This document shows, one piece after another, positions 29,623-39,472 of a stretch of 64,000 bases of DNA. A program made the translations under genes and the position numbers. Every line of letters begins with the position of its first letter. The first letter of the stretch is position 1. The stretch spans positions 2,134,001 to 2,198,000 of the forward strand of contig CP085710.1 of assembly GCA_023823795.1 (NCBI GenBank). Reading direction: 5' to 3'. This DNA comes from Bacillus sp. F19. Lineage in GTDB: Bacteria > Bacillota > Bacilli > Bacillales > Bacillaceae. The notes beneath the pieces are model-generated. The model saw only the letters and a list, made by a program, of their open reading frames with translations, ran no database searches and had not been told where the DNA came from.

Positions 29623-30489
29623 ATGGCGACGTTTAAAGAATTTAGAAACAATGTAAAGCCTAACTGGTGCCCCGGCTGCGGAGACTTCTCTGTACAAGCG
29701 GCCATTCAGCGTGCTGCTGCAAATGCAGGCCTCGAACCTGATCAGCTTGCTGTAGTTTCTGGAATCGGATGTTCAGGACGTATTTCGGGCTATATCAACG
29801 CTTACGGTTTCCATGGCATTCACGGCCGTTCCCTTCCAATCGCGCAAGGTGTAAAAATGGCAAATAAAGATTTAACCGTAATTGCATCAGGCGGCGACGG
29901 TGACGGATTTGCCATCGGAATGGGCCATACGATTCATGCCATCAGAAGAAATATTGATGTCACCTATATTGTAATGGACAATCAAATTTATGGTTTGACA
30001 AAAGGCCAGACATCTCCGCGAAGTGATGTTGGCTTCAAAACAAAGAGCACGCCGAAAGGTTCAATTGAATCTTCCTTATCAGTCATGGAAATGGCACTTA
30101 CGGCAGGAGCAACATTTGTAGCACAAAGCTTCTCAACTGATTTAAAAGATTTGACTTCAATCATTGAAGCAGGGATCAATCATAAAGGATTTTCTTTAAT
30201 CAACGTCTTCAGTCCATGTGTCACTTACAATAAAATTAACACATATGACTGGTTTAAAGAAAATCTTACAAAGCTAAGTGATATTGAAGGATATGACCCA
30301 TCAAACCGCATGACTGCCATGCAGACTCTGATGGAGAAAAACGGACTTGTAACGGGTTTGATTTATCAAAACAAGAAGCAGCCATCATATCAGGAGCTTG
30401 TCTACAACTACAGCGAAACTCCTTTGTCACAGGCTGATCTGCAAATCAGCGAAGAGAAATTCAACGAATTGCTCTCAGAATTTATGTAA
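29623..30489 (+). CDS. korB: 2-oxoacid:ferredoxin oxidoreductase, beta subunit (KorB-type)
   Basis: 288 residues; binds thiamine diphosphate through GDGDG (91-95) and Asn120, and one [4Fe-4S] cluster through Cys16, Cys19 (WCPGCG), Cys50 and Cys199. Abuts korA without a gap, and a strong terminator follows. Substrate preference cannot be read reliably; KorAB of bacilli is usually called 2-oxoglutarate-specific. Confidence 0.9.
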   Translation: MATFKEFRNNVKPNWCPGCGDFSVQAAIQRAAANAGLEPDQLAVVSGIGCSGRISGYINAYGFHGIHGRSLPIAQGVKMANKDLTVIASGGDGDGFAIGMGHTIHAIRRNIDVTYIVMDNQIYGLTKGQTSPRSDVGFKTKSTPKGSIESSLSVMEMALTAGATFVAQSFSTDLKDLTSIIEAGINHKGFSLINVFSPCVTYNKINTYDWFKENLTKLSDIEGYDPSNRMTAMQTLMEKNGLVTGLIYQNKKQPSYQELVYNYSETPLSQADLQISEEKFNELLSEFM

Positions 30490-30499
30490 TGAGAAAAAT

Positions 30500-30529
30500 G
30501 TCTATCCTGGGGATAGGCGTTTTTTTTTA
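30500..30529 (+). terminator. intrinsic terminator after korB
   Basis: CTATCC (30502-30507) pairs with GGATAG (30511-30516), followed by GCG and nine T residues. Confidence 0.78.
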
Positions 30530-30687
30530 TTGATTTTAAGTTTTATAAAAAAAAAAGCGAGTTTTTTTCTCATGTGTTCAAATGTCTGCACAGGGTGGAC
30601 AGCCTCCTTTACACCACTATTTATGGATGATAGAATTTCATATATACTCATAAAAATAGATGGTTTCTGGAGCGAGGAGTGTTCATA

Positions 30688-31728
30688 GTGAATGGAAAAA
30701 TGAAAGCGATCGTTAAGCACCACAAAGGATTTGGTGCTGAACTGCAGATGGTAGACATCCCTCAGATTAAAGAAAATGAAGTGCTGATCAAAGTAAAAGC
30801 TACTTCGATCTGCGGAACAGATGTTCATATATATACATGGGATGCATGGTCGGAAAGCAGAGTGAATCCGCCGTATGTATTTGGCCATGAATTTTCTGGT
30901 GAAGTTGTTGAAATAGGAAGTAAAGTAACAAGTGTTGAAATCGGAGATTTTGTTTCCGCTGAAACACATTTAGTATGCTATGAATGTCCGCAATGTTTAA
31001 CAGGTCAGTATCATATTTGTAAAAACACAAAAATTATTGGTGTCGATACAGACGGATGCTTTGCAGAGTATGTGGCTTTGCCGGCAGTGAACCTTTGGAA
31101 AAATCCAAAAGAAATGCCTTTTGATGTAGCATCTATTCAAGAACCGATGGGAAATGCGGTGCACACAGTTTTAGCAGGAGATGTTGCAGGAAAAAGTGTT
31201 GCTGTCATTGGATGCGGCCCTATTGGGATTATGGCTGTTGGAGTTGCAAAAGCAGCAGGAGCATCTCAGGTCATTGCCCTTGATTTGAACGACTACCGTT
31301 TAAATTTAGCAAAAGAAATGGGCGCAACAACGGTCGTCAATTCAAAAAATGAAGATCCTTTGGCGAAGATTAATGAATTAACAGGCGGCAACGGTGTAGA
31401 TGTTGTCTGTGAAATGTCAGGGCATCCAATTGCGATGGATCAAGGTTTTAAAATGGTAACAAATGGCGGACGCGTTTCGATCCTGAGTCTTCCTGTCCGT
31501 CCAGTTGAAATAGATATCACCAATGATGTCGTTTTTAAAGGAATCACGGTACAGGGAATTACAGGCAGAAAAATGTATGAAACGTGGCAGCAGGTTTCAA
31601 GACTTCTAAAATCAGGGCAAGTAGATGTAACCCCGCTGATTACTCATCACTTTTCTTTAGAAGAATTTAAAAAAGGCTTCGATTTAATGATCGAAGGTAA
31701 ATGTGGTAAAGTCGTATTACACCCATAA
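30688..31728 (+). CDS. tdh: L-threonine 3-dehydrogenase
   Basis: Oxidises L-threonine to 2-amino-3-oxobutyrate with NAD. Zinc medium-chain dehydrogenase: catalytic Cys42, His67, Glu68; structural zinc Cys97, Cys100, Cys103, Cys111; Rossmann motif GCGPIG. GTG 30688 lies 8 nt after GAGGAG (346 residues); GTG 30679 overlaps the ribosome site and ATG 30700 has none. Its product is the substrate of Kbl encoded next. Confidence 0.94.
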   Translation: MNGKMKAIVKHHKGFGAELQMVDIPQIKENEVLIKVKATSICGTDVHIYTWDAWSESRVNPPYVFGHEFSGEVVEIGSKVTSVEIGDFVSAETHLVCYECPQCLTGQYHICKNTKIIGVDTDGCFAEYVALPAVNLWKNPKEMPFDVASIQEPMGNAVHTVLAGDVAGKSVAVIGCGPIGIMAVGVAKAAGASQVIALDLNDYRLNLAKEMGATTVVNSKNEDPLAKINELTGGNGVDVVCEMSGHPIAMDQGFKMVTNGGRVSILSLPVRPVEIDITNDVVFKGITVQGITGRKMYETWQQVSRLLKSGQVDVTPLITHHFSLEEFKKGFDLMIEGKCGKVVLHP

Positions 31729-31738
31729 AGTGAAACTT

Positions 31739-31769
31739 CATTCAACGGGGGCTTCTCCCCCCTTGAATG
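31739..31769 (+). other. hairpin after tdh
   Basis: CATTCAAcGGGGG (31739-31751) pairs with CCCCCcTTGAATG (31757-31769). It is a very stable stem without a T-run, so it may protect or pause rather than terminate. Confidence 0.7.
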
Positions 31770-31773
31770 TTAG

Positions 31774-31914
31774 TTAAGGCCCGCAGATTTGCAGGTACAC
31801 AGACGTTGCCGCAGGGAGTGGAGCTATTAGAATGTGTTCAAAGCTCGGGCTATTACTGGCAGTAAATCCAGCCTTAATTTTCTAGAATACAACATACAAT
31901 ACATACCTTAAGGC
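31774..31914 (+). promoter_or_regulatory. candidate switching leader RNA upstream of kbl
   Basis: TTAAGGC (31774-31780) can pair with GCCTTAA (31871-31877) to close a domain of about 100 nt that holds smaller stems: GAGCT/AGCTC near 31820-31845 and TTACT/AGTAA near 31850-31864. The same GCCTTAA can instead pair with a second TTAAGGC (31908-31914), just before GGAGGA (31915-31920). The two pairings exclude each other. No known riboswitch motif is recognised. A CATACAAT at 31893-31900 could alternatively be a sporulation -10 element. Confidence 0.4.
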
Positions 31915-31969
31915 GGAGGAATTACTGTCCATTAATGCGTGATAAAAGAATGAAAATGGAGGGGCTATG

Positions 31970-33148
31970 ATGAAAGGTTTTGAATATTTGCAGGCAGAAC
32001 TTGATGAAATGAAACAGCAAGGAACATTCCGGACGCTGATTCCGCTCGAATCAGACCAGGCATCAAAAGTTGTCATCGATGGAAAAGAATTAATTCAATT
32101 ATCATCTAATAACTATTTAGGATTAACAACTCATCCAAGACTGGTAGAAGCAGCAATCAAGGCTGCAGAGAAATTTGGAGCAGGAACCGGATCTGTAAGG
32201 ACGATTGCCGGTACTTTTACAATGCATGAAGAACTTGAAACAAAGCTTGCTGAATTTAAGCATACAGAAGCAGCACTAGTGTTTCAGTCAGGTTTTACAA
32301 CAAACCAGGGCGTTCTTTCTTCTATTCTGACAAAAGAAGACGTTGTGATCTCAGATTCTCTGAATCATGCTTCAATCATCGACGGAATCCGGTTAACAAA
32401 GGCTGCGCGCAAAGTGTATAACCATGTTGATATGGCAGATTTAGAAAGAGCACTAAAAGAATCAGCAGACTATAGAGTCCGTCTAATTGTTACGGATGGA
32501 GTCTTCTCTATGGATGGAAATATTGCTCCGCTTCCGGAAATTGTTGAGCTTGCTGAAAAATACAATGCACTTGTCATGGTTGATGATGCACATGCTTCAG
32601 GTGTACTTGGACAAAATGGCCGCGGAACCGTTAATCACTTTGGACTTGATGGACGTGTACATATCCAAGTTGGAACATTAAGCAAAGCGGTTGGTGTATT
32701 AGGAGGATATGTAGCAAGCACACGTACTCTAATTGATTATCTTATTCAAAAAGGACGTCCATTTTTATTCAGTACGTCCCACCCTCCAGCTGTAACAGCA
32801 GCCTGTATAGAAGCGATCAACGTACTTATAGAAGAGCCTGAACTGATTGAAAAGCTTTGGGATAACGCAAAGTTCTTCAAAAAAGGCCTTGAAGATCTCG
32901 GTTTTGATACAGGTAAAAGCGAAACACCTGTAACACCTGTCATAGTTGGCGATGAAGCCTTGTCTCATCAATTCTCTGATAAACTTAGAGAATATGGCGT
33001 CTTTGCACAGGGAATTGCATTCCCGACAGTAGCAAAAGGACAGGCTCGCGTCCGTACAATCGTAACGGCAGAGCATTCAAAAGAAGAGCTTCAGAAAGCT
33101 TTGGATATCTTTGAAAAAGCTGCAAAAGAGTTAAATATTCTGAAGTAA
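31970..33148 (+). CDS. kbl: glycine C-acetyltransferase (2-amino-3-ketobutyrate CoA ligase)
   Basis: PLP enzyme cleaving 2-amino-3-oxobutyrate with CoA to glycine and acetyl-CoA, the second step of threonine breakdown after Tdh. Motifs: [19 protein letters not shown] and the PLP lysine in GTLSK (about residue 239). ATG 31970 lies 6 nt after GGAGGGG and gives 392 residues, the B. subtilis length; ATG 31967 is too close. An 11-codon frame (31935-31970) ends on the kbl start and could be a leader peptide, but its ribosome site is poorly spaced. Confidence 0.94.
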   Translation: MKGFEYLQAELDEMKQQGTFRTLIPLESDQASKVVIDGKELIQLSSNNYLGLTTHPRLVEAAIKAAEKFGAGTGSVRTIAGTFTMHEELETKLAEFKHTEAALVFQSGFTTNQGVLSSILTKEDVVISDSLNHASIIDGIRLTKAARKVYNHVDMADLERALKESADYRVRLIVTDGVFSMDGNIAPLPEIVELAEKYNALVMVDDAHASGVLGQNGRGTVNHFGLDGRVHIQVGTLSKAVGVLGGYVASTRTLIDYLIQKGRPFLFSTSHPPAVTAACIEAINVLIEEPELIEKLWDNAKFFKKGLEDLGFDTGKSETPVTPVIVGDEALSHQFSDKLREYGVFAQGIAFPTVAKGQARVRTIVTAEHSKEELQKALDIFEKAAKELNILK

Positions 33149-33150
33149 TG

Positions 33151-33180
33151 GAAAGGGGAGGCTGATGCCTCTCTTTTTTT
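33151..33180 (+). terminator. intrinsic terminator after kbl
   Basis: GGGGAGGC (33155-33162) pairs with GCCTCTCT (33167-33174), followed by seven T residues. Confidence 0.85.
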
Positions 33181-33587
33181 GCAGCTTTGATAATAACCAA
33201 TAAGGATTGAATAGCCGTTTCCTGCGATTAAAGCAGAACCGCGCTAGTGAATCTAAAAGTGAAGAATCGGTCCGCTATAAACTTTGAAAGATTGGCTATA
33301 AAAAATATAAAATTTGCTGAATGAAGGAAGGAAACAGCTAGTAAAATTACTGCATTTGCTAAAATCATTTTACAGAATGAACAGTAATGTTTTGGGGAGA
33401 TCTACATCTGTCTGACGGAGCTAAACGGGAGGCATCGCTTTTCTTTTTTCACCGTTTCATTTACTATAGATATATGTCCTTTCTTGATTTCTATATTGTT
33501 TTGTCCATTAAGAACATATATACTATAAAATTGGTATACCCTCACTCGGGAGTAGGGTTAGAAGGGATTGAAAGGAGACTGTTTTAC
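33181..33587 (+). promoter_or_regulatory. gap before miaB with sigma-A promoter
   Basis: A gap of about 400 bp without a gene. A promoter is visible at its end: TTGTCC (33501-33506), 17-bp spacer, TATAAA (33524-33529). The remainder (33181-33500) shows no coding pattern; the segment near 33420-33450 ends in a T-rich tract but I do not find a convincing stem. Confidence 0.6.
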
Positions 33588-35117
33588 ATGAATGAAAAGC
33601 AGCGTTTGGAAAATACACAGGTAAATCCTGCGGACAAAAAATCCGAAAAGGATTACAGTAAGTATTTCCAAGCCGTTTATATGCCTCCTTCCTTAAAGGA
33701 TGCAAAAAAGCGCGGCAAAGAGGAAGTGAAATACCAAAATGATTTCAGCATTTCAGAAGAGTTCAGAGGTCTTGGGAATGGGAAGAAATTTCTGATTCGC
33801 ACATACGGATGCCAAATGAACGAACATGATACTGAAGTCATGGCTGGAATTTTCATGGCACTCGGCTATGAAGCTACGAACACAACAGAAGATGCAGATG
33901 TAATTCTCCTGAATACATGTGCCATCCGTGAAAATGCAGAAAACAAAGTATTCGGTGAAATCGGCCATCTGAAGTCCCTTAAAAGAGAAAAACCTGGTTT
34001 ATTGATCGGTGTTTGCGGATGTATGTCGCAGGAAGAATCCGTTGTCACAAGAATCATGAAAAAACATCAGCATGTTGACATGATCTTTGGAACGCATAAC
34101 ATTCACCGCTTGCCTAATATTCTTAAAGACGCCTACATGTCGAAAGAAATGGTCATCGAAGTTTGGTCTAAAGAAGGCGATGTCATAGAAAACCTTCCAA
34201 GAGAGCGTAAAGGAAATGTCAAAGCATGGGTTAATATCATGTTTGGCTGCGATAAATTCTGTACGTACTGCATCGTTCCTTATACCCGCGGAAAAGAAAG
34301 AAGCAGACGCCCTGAGGAAATCATTCAGGAAGTGCGTCAGCTTGCTGCAAGCGGATATAAGGAAATTACTTTGCTTGGCCAGAATGTAAACGCATATGGG
34401 AAAGATTTTGAAGACATTTCATACGGCCTCGGCGATTTAATGGATGAAATCCGTAAAATTGATGTTGCCCGTGTCCGCTTTACAACGAGTCACCCTCGTG
34501 ATTTTGATGATCATCTGATTGAGGTGCTTGCTAAAGGCGGGAACCTGCTTGATCATATTCATCTGCCTGTTCAATCAGGAAGCTCTGAGATCTTAAAGCT
34601 GATGGCACGCAAATACGACCGGGAAAAATATATGACATTAGTGAAAAAAATTAAGGAAGCGATTCCAACGGCTTCTTTGACGACTGATATTATTGTAGGT
34701 TTCCCAAATGAAACAGATGAGCAATTTGAAGAAACGCTGTCTATGTACCGTGAAGTTGAATTCGACAGTGCTTATACGTTCATTTACTCTCCTCGTGAAG
34801 GGACGCCTGCAGCAAAAATGCAGGATAACGTTCCAATGGAAGTAAAGAAAGCTCGTCTGCAAAAACTGAATGATCTTGTTAAAGAAATTTCAGCTAAAAA
34901 AATGATGGAATACGAAGGTCAGGTTGTAGAAGTGCTTGTTGAAGGGGAAAGCAAAAATAACCCTGAAGTACTTGCAGGTTATACAACGAAAAGCAAGCTT
35001 GTAAACTTTAAAGGTCCAAAGTCTGCTGTCGGCCAAATTGTAAAAGTGAAAATAAACAAAGCAAAAACTTGGTCTTTAGATGGGGAAATGGTAGAAGAAG
35101 CGATAGAGGTGAAATAG
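33588..35117 (+). CDS. miaB: tRNA-2-methylthio-N6-dimethylallyladenosine synthase MiaB
   Basis: Radical-SAM methylthiotransferase acting on i6A37 of tRNAs. First cluster ligands Cys75, Cys111 and Cys145 (UPF0004 domain); radical-SAM CxxxCxxC at Cys221, Cys225, Cys228; C-terminal TRAM domain (about 440-505). ATG 33588 after AAAGGAG gives 509 residues, the B. subtilis length; longer in-frame starts upstream would include the promoter. The next gene, ricA, starts 3 nt after the stop. Confidence 0.95.
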   Translation: MNEKQRLENTQVNPADKKSEKDYSKYFQAVYMPPSLKDAKKRGKEEVKYQNDFSISEEFRGLGNGKKFLIRTYGCQMNEHDTEVMAGIFMALGYEATNTTEDADVILLNTCAIRENAENKVFGEIGHLKSLKREKPGLLIGVCGCMSQEESVVTRIMKKHQHVDMIFGTHNIHRLPNILKDAYMSKEMVIEVWSKEGDVIENLPRERKGNVKAWVNIMFGCDKFCTYCIVPYTRGKERSRRPEEIIQEVRQLAASGYKEITLLGQNVNAYGKDFEDISYGLGDLMDEIRKIDVARVRFTTSHPRDFDDHLIEVLAKGGNLLDHIHLPVQSGSSEILKLMARKYDREKYMTLVKKIKEAIPTASLTTDIIVGFPNETDEQFEETLSMYREVEFDSAYTFIYSPREGTPAAKMQDNVPMEVKKARLQKLNDLVKEISAKKMMEYEGQVVEVLVEGESKNNPEVLAGYTTKSKLVNFKGPKSAVGQIVKVKINKAKTWSLDGEMVEEAIEVK

Positions 35118-35120
35118 GGG

Positions 35121-35552
35121 ATGTCATTATATACTAAAGAAGAAATTGTAGCAAAAGCACGTGAATTAGCACAAATGGTTGCTGATACCAAAGAAGTTGA
35201 GTTTTTCAAAAAAGCGGAAGCTCAAATCAATGAGAATCAAAAAATCCGTGAAAAAGTAGCAAGTATTAAAAGTCTTCAAAAACAGGCTGTTAACTTCCAG
35301 CATTACAGCAAGCAGGAAGCATTAAAGCAGGTAGAAGATAAAATTGATAAAATTCAGGAAGAATTGGATGAACTTCCAATCATTCAGGAATTTAAAGAAT
35401 CTCAAATTGAAGTGAACGATTTGCTTCAATTGATTGCAGTCACGATCTCAAACCATGTGACAGACGAAATTATCCGCACAACCGGCGGAGATCTGTTAAG
35501 CGGTGAAACGGGTTCAAAACTAAATAATTCTCCAGGGTCAGCATGTCACTAA
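35121..35552 (+). CDS. ricA: RicA (YmcA), RicAFT complex subunit
   Basis: 143-residue helical YlbF/YmcA-family protein, the B. subtilis length. RicA forms with RicF and RicT an Fe-S-bearing complex that works with RNase Y in RNA processing and affects biofilm, competence and sporulation. A single Cys (Cys142) stands next to the C-terminus and may be a cluster ligand, an inference. Start 3 nt after miaB with GGGG as ribosome site, so probably coupled. Confidence 0.92.
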   Translation: MSLYTKEEIVAKARELAQMVADTKEVEFFKKAEAQINENQKIREKVASIKSLQKQAVNFQHYSKQEALKQVEDKIDKIQEELDELPIIQEFKESQIEVNDLLQLIAVTISNHVTDEIIRTTGGDLLSGETGSKLNNSPGSACH

Positions 35553-35556
35553 TAGA

Positions 35557-35588
35557 GAAGCGCACTGTTCAGAGCAGTGCGCTTTTTT
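35557..35588 (+). terminator. intrinsic terminator after ricA
   Basis: GCGCACTG (35560-35567) pairs with CAGTGCGC (35575-35582), flanked by AA upstream and six T downstream. Confidence 0.92.
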
Positions 35589-35626
35589 ATTTTCTTAATA
35601 CAGCAGAGCCTTTCAACAAAAGATGT

Positions 35627-35776
35627 TCCTGATAAACTTCGCATAGAGCCCGATAAAAAAGTAATAGTGTCTGATAAAAGTGCATGTTGCGGATAACTAT
35701 TGGAAAAAGCCCGGTAAATTTCTAAGAGAGCATGATAAAAAAGTAATAGTCCCTGATAATAGAGCCCGATAAAATT
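35627..35776. repeat. imperfect tandem GATAA-type repeats
   Basis: Two long copies, 35645-35678 and 35727-35760, share an AGAGCnnGATAAAAAAGTAATAGT core and a following CTGATAA. Shorter relatives are AGAGCCCGATAAAA at 35761-35774, AAGCCCGGTAAATT at 35707-35720 and CCTGATAA near 35627. The spacing between the long copies is 82 bp. No coding potential is seen. It fits a small dispersed intergenic repeat of bacilli, but I cannot name it. Confidence 0.7.
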
Positions 35777-35895
35777 TACTGCTACTCCACCCTAGATCCA
35801 ACAACATTAAAAATTACTGCAGAAAACCCCGCCGCTTCATCAAATAAATATCTAATTAAACTATGTTCTAAATAATCATAGTTACTTATACTGCC

Positions 35896-35926
35896 GGCAG
35901 GAAAGGCAAAAAGCGCCTTTCCTGCC
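35896..35926. other. 12-bp perfect hairpin between ricA and cotE
   Basis: GGCAGGAAAGGC (35896-35907) pairs with GCCTTTCCTGCC (35915-35926). There is no T-run on either strand, so it is not an obvious terminator. Confidence 0.65.
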
Positions 35927-35985
35927 AAAACCTTTGTGTTCAACTGACCCCACTTTGCAATTCCGCTTTTCTTTTCAAAATTTTA

Positions 35986-36015
35986 GGCACATATCTGGGC
36001 GTCCACGCATACAAT
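35986..36015 (+). promoter_or_regulatory. candidate sigma-E (or E/K) promoter of cotE
   Basis: CATACAAT (36008-36015) is an exact sigma-E -10. GCACATA (about 35987-35993) is a partial sigma-E -35 with a 14-bp spacer. B. subtilis cotE has a sigma-E promoter upstream of a sigma-K one. Confidence 0.55.
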
Positions 36016-36072
36016 GAACTATACCGATTCATGTATTGGTGGAACATATTATTTATTCCTTTATTTTAGTAG

Positions 36073-36100
36073 CACAAACTATACTAGCCCAGCATAGGAT
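36073..36100 (+). promoter_or_regulatory. candidate sigma-K promoter of cotE
   Basis: CACA (36073-36076) as -35, a 16-bp spacer, and CATAGGAT (36093-36100) as -10 fit mACm-N16-CATAnnnT. It lies 33 bp before the cotE start. Confidence 0.55.
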
Positions 36101-36133
36101 TAAATGATGATTGATTGAGGAGGGTATGTACGA

Positions 36134-36679
36134 ATGGCTGAATACAGAGAAATAATCACCAAAGCGGTAGTTGCGAAAGGCAAGAAGTTTACTCAATCCA
36201 CGCACAGCATTGCTCCTTCGCAAAAACCAACAAGCATTCTAGGCGGCTGGTTGATCAACCATAAATATGATGCAAAAAAGGTTGGGAAAACAGTCGAGGT
36301 TGAAGGTACTTACGACATCAACGTATGGTATTCGTATGCTGATAATACGAAAACAGAAGTTGTCACTGAAAAAGTTTCATATGTGGACGTCATTAAGTTG
36401 AAATATAAAGATAACAACTTTTTGGACGATGAGCATGAAGTCATTGCAAAGGTGATGCAGCAGCCAAACTGCATGGAGGTCAATATTTCTCCAAATGGAA
36501 GCAAGGTTGTTGTTTCAGCTGAGCGTGAGTTTTTGGCGGAAGTTGTCGGGGAGACAAAGGTGGTTGTCTCAATTAACACAGAAGCCTTTGCTGAAGCGGA
36601 TGAAGACTGGGAAGAAGATCTTGATGATGAGTTTGAAGATCTGAATCCGGAATTTTTAGTCGGCGGAGATGAAGAATAA
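36134..36679 (+). CDS. cotE: spore coat morphogenetic protein CotE
   Basis: 181 residues, the same length as B. subtilis CotE. Nucleates the outer spore coat in the mother cell. N-terminal multimerisation region with the [18 protein letters not shown]-type start (shown to 18 residues) and the family's acidic C-terminal tail ([15 protein letters not shown]). Start after GAGGAGGG. Expressed in sporulation from the promoters above. Confidence 0.95.
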   Translation: MAEYREIITKAVVAKGKKFTQSTHSIAPSQKPTSILGGWLINHKYDAKKVGKTVEVEGTYDINVWYSYADNTKTEVVTEKVSYVDVIKLKYKDNNFLDDEHEVIAKVMQQPNCMEVNISPNGSKVVVSAEREFLAEVVGETKVVVSINTEAFAEADEDWEEDLDDEFEDLNPEFLVGGDEE

Positions 36680-36683
36680 GAGG

Positions 36684-36720
36684 AAACTAGGGAGAATTAT
36701 CTTCCTGGTTTTTCTTTTTT
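36684..36720 (+). terminator. intrinsic terminator after cotE
   Basis: AACTAGGGAGA pairs with TCTTCCTGGTT (two G-T pairs) across 36685-36710, followed by TTTCTTTTTT. Confidence 0.8.
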
Positions 36721-36867
36721 TATGGAACTCAAAAATTTTGCACCTTTCGTATCTTTAATAGACTATTCCTGGGACAACCTTCCGGGATTCGCTGAAGCAA
36801 AAAATCCCCCATGTATGTTATAATAAAGTTTGTTTTGAAACGTACGCAAAAGCAATGGGGGATTACA

Positions 36868-39456
36868 ATGGCTACATATACGCCGATGATACAGCAATAT
36901 TTAAAAATAAAGGCAGAGTATCAGGATGCCTTTTTATTTTTTCGTTTAGGCGACTTTTATGAAATGTTTTTTGAAGATGCAAAAAGAGCATCTGCTGAAC
37001 TTGAAATTACATTAACAAGCAGAGATGGAGGAGGCGCCGAACGAATTCCAATGTGCGGTGTACCGTATCATTCTGCTCCTGGATATATAGAATCTTTAAT
37101 AGAAAAAGGCTACAAGGTAGCCATATGTGAACAAACTGAAGATCCAAAACAGGCAAAAGGTGTTGTCCGCCGCGAAGTTGTGCAGCTGATCACACCAGGT
37201 ACGGTTATGAATGGAAAAGGTCTGCAGGAGCGGGAAAATAACTATTTAGCGTCTGTAACTGCCTTTCCTTCTAAGTTTGGTTTTGCAGTTACAGATCTAT
37301 CGACTGGTGAAAATCAAGTGACCTTATTAAATCATATTGATGAAATCATAAATGAAATGTATTCTCTTGGTGCAAAGGAATTAGTTGTACATCCTGACTT
37401 TCCTGGATCATATATTAAAAAAATTGCTGAAAAATCAAGAGTGACTGTTTCGTTTGAAATGGATGCGGGCACAGAGAAATTTGAAGCGATTATCGACCAT
37501 CTTGAAGATGTGAGATTAAAAGAAACCTTCGGCAGACTGCATAACTATTTGCAGAAAACGCAAAAGAGAAGCCTTGATCATCTTCAAAAAGTAAAAGTCT
37601 ATCAGCTGCAGGATTTTATGAAAATTGATTTATACTCCAAGCGGAATTTGGAGCTGACGGAAACGATCCGTTCTAAAGGCAAAAAAGGCTCGCTCCTTTG
37701 GCTGCTTGACGAGACAAAGACAGCAATGGGCGCGAGAATGCTCAAGCAGTGGATCGATCGGCCATTGCTGTCTAAAAATGAAATCAGAAGCCGCCTTCAA
37801 ATGGTCCAATCCTTGCTTGATCACTATTTTGAACGTGAAGATCTCAGAGAACGGTTAAAGGAAGTCTATGATCTTGAAAGACTTGCGGGGAGAGTGGCAT
37901 TCGGAAATGTCAATGCAAGAGACTTAATCCAGCTGAAGAAATCATTGCAGCAGGTGCCTGCGATCAAAGAAGTATTAACATCTGTAAAGGATAATCAAAT
38001 AAATGAAATGGCAGAACAAATTGACCCTTGTACAGAACTGACAGACTTACTTGATTCTGCTTTAGTAGCGAATCCGCCGCTGTCTATTAAAGACGGCAAT
38101 ATCATGAAAGACGGCTATCATGAACAGCTCGATCAATTCAGAGATGCAAGCAGAAACGGCAAATCATGGATAGCAGAGCTTGAACAGCAGGAGAGGGTGC
38201 GTACAGGCATCAGATCACTGAAAATAGGGTTTAACAGGGTATTCGGCTACTATATTGAAGTGACAAGAGCAAATGTACACTTGCTTGAAGAAGGCAGGTA
38301 CACACGGAAGCAAACACTGACAAACGCTGAAAGATATATAACACCGGAGCTTAAAGAAAAAGAAACACTCATTCTTGAAGCAGAAGAAAAAATGGTAGAC
38401 ATCGAATATGAATTGTTTGTCGAGCTACGTGAACAAGTGAAGAAGTTTATTCCAAGACTTCAATCCTTATCTAAATGCATCAGTGAATTAGATGTGCTTC
38501 AGTGTTTTGCTGTCATCAGTGAAAAAAGACATTATTCTAAACCCTCTTTTTCAGATCAGGAGCTGTTCATTAAGGACGGCAGACATCCAGTTGTTGAAAA
38601 AGTAATGAATTCTCAAGAATATGTTCCAAACGATTGTTATTTCTCAAATGAACGCGGAATGCTGCTGATTACAGGACCTAACATGTCCGGAAAAAGCACG
38701 TATATGAGACAAGTTGCTTTAACAGCCATCCTCGCTCAAATCGGCTGTTTTGTTCCTGCTTCAGAAGCTGTTCTTCCGATCTTTGATCAAATTTTCACCC
38801 GAATAGGAGCAGCGGATGACCTAATATCAGGGCAAAGTACCTTTATGGTTGAAATGCTGGAAGCGAGGAATGCAATTGTCAATGCTACGGAAAGAAGTTT
38901 AATTCTATTTGATGAAATCGGGCGGGGGACTTCAACGTATGATGGAATGGCACTCGCTCAGGCCATTATTGAACATATTCACCATCATATCGGAGCTAAA
39001 ACTTTGTTCTCCACTCATTATCATGAGCTGACTAGTCTTGCTGACGGATTGCCGCAGCTTCAGAATGTCCATGTATCAGCTGTAGAAGAAAACGGCAAGG
39101 TTGTGTTCCTTCACAAAATCGAGGAAGGTCCGGCAGATAAAAGTTATGGAATCCATGTCGCCGAGCTTGCCGAGCTGCCAAATGAGCTGATCTGCAGAGC
39201 AAAAGAAATTTTAGAAAGTCTTGAAGCCGAACAGACGGTAAAAGTCCCTGCATCTATCATGGAAAAGACGGAAACATTTAAAAGCGATGAGGCTCAGCTC
39301 TCCTTTTTTAATGAACAGCCTGCAAAGAAGGAAAGCAGACAGGTTCCGAAAAAAGACATACTGGTCCTAGAACAGATACGGGCAATTAATCTGCTTGAAA
39401 TGACGCCGCTTGATGCAATGAATGAACTCTATCAAATTCAGAAAAAATTAAAATAA
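36868..39456 (+). CDS. mutS: DNA mismatch repair protein MutS
   Basis: Recognises mismatches and recruits MutL. FYE mismatch-wedge motif at residues 30-32, ATPase Walker A GPNMSGKS at 603-610, Walker [12 protein letters not shown] and STHYHEL. It has 862 residues. ATG 36868 follows GGGGGA. A TATAAT at 36819-36824 is probably its -10. Followed 16 bp later by mutL. Confidence 0.96.
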   Translation: MATYTPMIQQYLKIKAEYQDAFLFFRLGDFYEMFFEDAKRASAELEITLTSRDGGGAERIPMCGVPYHSAPGYIESLIEKGYKVAICEQTEDPKQAKGVVRREVVQLITPGTVMNGKGLQERENNYLASVTAFPSKFGFAVTDLSTGENQVTLLNHIDEIINEMYSLGAKELVVHPDFPGSYIKKIAEKSRVTVSFEMDAGTEKFEAIIDHLEDVRLKETFGRLHNYLQKTQKRSLDHLQKVKVYQLQDFMKIDLYSKRNLELTETIRSKGKKGSLLWLLDETKTAMGARMLKQWIDRPLLSKNEIRSRLQMVQSLLDHYFEREDLRERLKEVYDLERLAGRVAFGNVNARDLIQLKKSLQQVPAIKEVLTSVKDNQINEMAEQIDPCTELTDLLDSALVANPPLSIKDGNIMKDGYHEQLDQFRDASRNGKSWIAELEQQERVRTGIRSLKIGFNRVFGYYIEVTRANVHLLEEGRYTRKQTLTNAERYITPELKEKETLILEAEEKMVDIEYELFVELREQVKKFIPRLQSLSKCISELDVLQCFAVISEKRHYSKPSFSDQELFIKDGRHPVVEKVMNSQEYVPNDCYFSNERGMLLITGPNMSGKSTYMRQVALTAILAQIGCFVPASEAVLPIFDQIFTRIGAADDLISGQSTFMVEMLEARNAIVNATERSLILFDEIGRGTSTYDGMALAQAIIEHIHHHIGAKTLFSTHYHELTSLADGLPQLQNVHVSAVEENGKVVFLHKIEEGPADKSYGIHVAELAELPNELICRAKEILESLEAEQTVKVPASIMEKTETFKSDEAQLSFFNEQPAKKESRQVPKKDILVLEQIRAINLLEMTPLDAMNELYQIQKKLK

Positions 39457-39472
39457 TGAAGAGGTGAACAGC

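Noticed and set aside
30502-30969. 155-codon minus-strand frame across the korB-tdh gap
   Set aside because: It overlaps the korB terminator and the tdh N-terminus; its Phe/Tyr/Cys-rich product looks like a translated complement.
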